DNA of 64,000 nucleotides, taken from Beta vulgaris subsp. vulgaris (Eukaryota > Streptophyta > Magnoliopsida > Caryophyllales > Amaranthaceae). The stretch covers positions 4,986,332 through 5,050,331 of the forward strand of contig NC_079205.1 of assembly GCF_026745355.1 (NCBI RefSeq), in the 5' to 3' direction. The translations under genes were made by a program, and so were the position numbers. Positions 60,471 to 64,000 of the stretch are shown piece after piece. The stretch's first letter is position 1; each line of letters begins with the position of its first letter. The notes under the pieces were generated by a model. That model was not told the origin of the DNA and ran no database searches. It worked only from the letters and a program-made list of their open reading frames with translations.

Positions 60471-62370
60471 GACTTTTGCTTGCCCCTAAGCAAAACCTGT
60501 CTGAAAATCAACAGTTCAAAGCATCAATAGTAGTTTCACCCCATCATAAAATTCTTGAAATGACAATAGATCGAATCCAAACACACCACAAGTCATAATC
60601 GGTAAGGTTCGACAAAAACAAATACCAATCAGGGATAAGAATCAATGAGAGGCCACTAAATATGCGCTGCAAATCAATGAGAAGGATCTCACAAGGGGAC
60701 TCACCACTCATTTGTAAAGCACTCTCCAAGCAGTTAAAATGACTGCTTCTTTCCATCCCCAGTACCCGTCCCTACTCTCACACTCGTGTGTTTGAAGGGT
60801 ATATATGGCGCTCAATTGCTCCACTTCACCAAGTTAGTCCATAGGCTTGTATCATCTCTCCACATCAGGTAGTTATACATGCAAACAAATCATATGACTC
60901 AATTAAGGTTGTAATGGGGCTTAAGGTGGTAGGTGTGGCAAATATTTGGGAATGTGGTGCTTAAGGTAGTGAAGTATTACTACAACTTTTGAACGAAACA
61001 TCCCACACATCAAATAAATTGCAACACAACTATGACCCATTTTTCTTTCATCTCACCTCCTTTATTCTTCATATAACCCAAGTAATGACTTCCAATATGA
61101 CATAATTCAAATGAGATCTCTCTCTTAGAATTTTTTTTTTTTTTTTTTTCAATTTGATTTTCATAATTGCTCTTGGAAATCTTACTTGTCATGTTTTTAG
61201 GAGTTCTCTACTTTAGCTACTAGCTAATGAGGATAGAGAAGAATTTCTTTTGCACATGTAATCAATCATATTTGTTCTCTTTCTTGCAATCTTTTCATTC
61301 ATACCAACAACCAATTTCATAATCCACAAGTTAATCAACCAAAAATTCCTAAATACTTCACTACCAATGGTAAAGAGACGTATTTTTGGAAAAATGAGGA
61401 GCTCATAATGTAGTTGTCAAAAGAAACAGGCTCAGCTCAGAGTGGTTAACTAGGGGAAATGAATGCAGGGAAGGTTATTTGGTCTTTTGGTGCAAATTCC
61501 TACGTGAGTCATAATCATTTTTGTTTAGACATTGTATAACTAATGCATCAATGGAGAGAAAACACAAGTTCTAGCATCCCTCATGAAGTGGGCATACACA
61601 CAAGAAAAGCATGACGTTAAGGCACAGAAGCTCACAGTTAAGCCTAAACATGCTTGCAGGACATATAGAGTGCCACAATCTTGATTCTTATCATAGATCT
61701 AAGTACAGTTATGCCATGCCTTGGTGATCAATCATTGTTTCGTGTCCATCAACAATCCAAAGTCAAAACAGCATTATGATAGCATGGGGCACAGGGAAAC
61801 AACTATTCAACCTTGACTTTGATTTTTCTCTCTTTTTTTTTTTTTTTTTTTTAGCAGGCTTACACATCATACATGGTGAAGACAAAACAAACCAAAAGAA
61901 AAAGAAAGAAAGAGAAAGAAAAGAAAAACACACAAAACACACCAAACACACAAAAAAACTATGCTAAACTGAACTACAAAAGCTGTAAACTACCTAAGAA
62001 GTGATAGAAGATACCATATGTGCAGTGAAGATCCTCCCCCAAGCTGAACTTGGCAATGTCCGCATTGCAACAAGGAGAAGGCAAGGAACACGGCCCTCAG
62101 TCGGCCATAGAATCGGAATCAGAATCATCAGCAGCAGGATCCTGAGTACCGGTGCCTGCGCCACTCCCTCCAGCTCCACCATAGGCGGGGTTCCAGGTGT
62201 ACCAACTGGGTGGGGACCCGCCTGTGCGATCGTACCAAGCCTGCAATAATCATCATACATAGGGAACATAGCAAGGCGTGGTCATCGTAGATGGTGTCTA
62301 CGCGGCGCTCTAGGCGCTCTGAGCTTGAGTGTTGCAGTCATATTCAGTTCCATACGCTGCAACACACTCA
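60471..62370. other. Non-coding 3' internal region of the Athila-type element
   Basis: Long spacer between the env-like ORF and polypurine tract, as usual in Athila elements. Poly-T runs lie at about 61130-61150 and 61830-61852, with A-rich sequence at 61890-61960. The frame at 61994-62269 is out of phase with the env-like ORF and was not supported. Confidence 0.45.
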
Positions 62371-63504
62371 TCATCCCCTCAAAGTCAGCAGTAGGGGGAG
62401 GGGTTGGGTAGAGGAGGAGGGCATGAAGGAAGAGGAGGGCATGAAGGGGGCGGCCTCTCGCCTACGGTAGACGTGTGGAGGCTCAGGTACGGGACCAGTC
62501 TCAGGTGGGTGGGCCGCATCTCCAACAGGAAGGAGATAGGTAGGTAGAGCGGCATTCCCTGTGTGGTCATCCTCTATAAGCGGCTGGGCTAAGGTGGGGT
62601 CTGGAAGAAGTATAGACTGGTTAGCGGCAATCATCCACCTATAATTCCGACCACTAGGGACAATGTACCGGGCGCATAAGAAGTGGTCAAGGTCAAGGTA
62701 AGAAGGCCCCGGAACAGCATTGGCCCGAATCTCAACATGGCCGAAATGACAGGCGATGTGGGTGACTAGTCCCCCAATGACAATAGGTACGGAGGAACGG
62801 ACACTGCCATCCTCCTCAAAAGTGGGGTAAGTCGTAGAAATCTTATGCAGATGATGCATAAATGCATACGCAAGATCAAACTGCATAGGCATGGTGACGG
62901 GCCACAGATAAGTGCCAAGAGCACTTAGTTCCTCAGTCCTAGAGGTGTTGGGTTCCCACCGCCCAAAGATAGTACTCCCCAAGAATTTTAACAGGAATCG
63001 AATGCTAGGATGATGGACCGACTTAATCTGTAAATGCTGACAGTTGGGTGGTCTAACACCAGTGAGGGCTTCCCAAAGTTGGCCTAGCAGAAATGTTCTG
63101 GTTTCTTCCTTTCCCCCCTAACGGTCATACCAAATAGTTGGCAAATTGGCGAGGGTCAGTCTCCTATCCACATTGGAAAGCGAAAATACAGGACATGGTC
63201 TTTTGAGCGTGTTTTCGAATCTCTAAGGAACTTAGAAATTCTAGGGTCAGGTCCGCATATGTGCCATGGTACAAGGTGAGGAATTGTTCTATTCCCATAC
63301 CAACAAATAATGTGCGGGTAATTTCAGCAATACCCAAAACATGCAAGAGGTCACTATGAACAAATCGGGTGGGGCAATCATACGGTGCTTAAGTTTTTGA
63401 AAACGCACCTTTTGAGCCTCATCCTTGAAAATTATATGAGGAAAGTCAGGATCTACCTCAATTGCAGTAGGTTGAGAGCCACGTGTACCTCGTCGACCCG
63501 CCAT
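62371..63504 (-). pseudogene. Athila env-like ORF, two frame changes
   Basis: It starts MAGRRGTRGSQP at 63504. Characteristic words of the Athila ORF family appear in order: FKDEAQKVRFQKLKHRMIAPPD; then, after a frame change near 63355, LLHVLGIAEITRTLFVGMGIEQFLTLYHGTYADLTLEFLSSLEI; then, after another near 63120, GSTIFGRWEPNTSRTEELSALGTYLWPV. It ends in a Pro/Ser-rich tail at 62371. In Athila elements this ORF follows pol and its function is not known. I saw no clear transmembrane segments. Confidence 0.65.
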
Positions 63505-64000
63505 TAGAGATGATGAAAAACCTGCAAAAACAGAGCAATGGTGGAGAAATTGAGAATTTCACAAAAATTTGAAGGAAATCATCTCATAATGCACATAAAG
63601 TTTGAAAACGCAATTTCAAGGTTAATCTAGCAAAAATCACCATAAAAATCAAACCTTTACTCAAGAAAAACCCAAAGAGGAGGAGTGAGAAGAAGGAGGA
63701 AGAGGAGAGAGAGTGAGGTGGAAAAGTTTGTAAGTAAGATGGGGAATTTGGTGAGGATGAGTGAAAGATTAGAAATTTTGAAGAAATTTGAGAGTGGAGA
63801 TGGTGAGGAAAGAGAGAATTGGGGTTAGGGTTTTGAGAGGAGAGAGAAAGAGTGAGAGGAAGAAGATGAAGTTAGATGGGGGGTTTGAAAGAGAGTGAAA
63901 GAAAATCAGAAAAAACCGTGGGTTTTATCTCGAGAATCTGCGTCTCGCCCGACCGGGCGGGTTTCGCCCGACCGCTCGGGCGAGAATTCTTCCTTAGTTT
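63505..64000. other. Internal region upstream of the env-like ORF
   Basis: GA-rich low-complexity sequence (about 63670-63860), then at 63945-63985 the same GC-rich dyad (cgcccgaccgggcgg.tttcgcccgaccg) that is in the LTR. No coding frame recognised before the window edge. Confidence 0.4.

Larger units (their letters stand above)
58975..64000 (-). mobile_element. Athila-type Gypsy element, 3' part, inserted in the SIRE element
   Basis: The 3' LTR (58975-60455), polypurine tract (60456-60470) and env-like ORF (62371-63504) are in the expected order on the minus strand. The SIRE protease frame ends exactly where the LTR begins (TTTAC, 58970-58974, candidate target duplication). The pol region, 5' LTR and other flank are beyond the window. 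The insertion is younger than the SIRE copy that it splits. Confidence 0.75.

Overview
This window looks like nuclear DNA of a flowering plant, most likely a dicot. Genes carry GT-AG introns and TATA boxes, and there is a coiled-coil NB-ARC LRR resistance gene and a NAC-type gene. The rest is a dense, AT-rich mixture of plant transposons: Copia (SIRE and Tork types), Gypsy (Athila type), Helitron, CACTA, Tourist and Stowaway. No bacterial, organellar, rRNA or tRNA features were seen. The overall look fits Caryophyllales (spinach or beet relatives), but this is an impression and was not tested.

Layout. 1-3.03 kb is the 3' end of a non-coding LTR retroelement: internal repeats, polypurine tract and LTR. 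It ends just upstream of the TATA box of a tiny signal-peptide ORF (3161). 4.5-5.73 kb holds a divergent NAC-like gene on the minus strand with a disrupted, internally duplicated 3' end. 5.9-8.09 kb is a dispersed repeat carrying a Tourist MITE, followed by one end of a CACTA element. At 8090 a minus-strand Helitron begins, read from its 3' hairpin end. It holds a degraded RPA-like gene (12.4-14.5 kb) and a broken Rep-helicase gene (18.4-22.75 kb, possibly with 5' exons to 23.43 kb). At 24.23-25.21 kb is an intact, unrecognised 326-residue ORF with two dsRNA-binding-like repeats, a 5'-UTR intron and its own TATA box. 27-31.5 kb has MITEs and duplicated non-coding blocks.

32053-35337 is a SIRE-type element flanked by the direct repeat TATAG. 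It consists of one LTR split by an inverted copy of its own first half plus the third ORF. 35.3-41.6 kb is AT-rich repeat land with AAT and AT microsatellites, a Tourist MITE, Helitron ends and Stowaways. 43.59-49.63 kb is a CNL resistance gene whose first exon is split by a young Tork-type Copia element carrying only gag and protease (46099-49534, direct repeat TGCCT). 50.97-51.93 kb holds a 364-bp foldback and a CACTA end built of palindromes. 52075-58974 is the 3' part of a larger SIRE element (LTR, third ORF, RNase H, RT, integrase, protease). Its gag side is cut by an Athila-type Gypsy element running from 58975 past the window edge (LTR, polypurine tract, env-like ORF).

How it fits together. 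The only candidates for working host genes are the NAC-like gene (doubtful), the dsRNA-binding-like ORF and the tiny secreted-peptide ORF. The resistance gene is intact apart from the insertion. Nearly everything else is transposon. Several insertions can be ordered by nesting, and two have natural empty-site copies elsewhere in the window.
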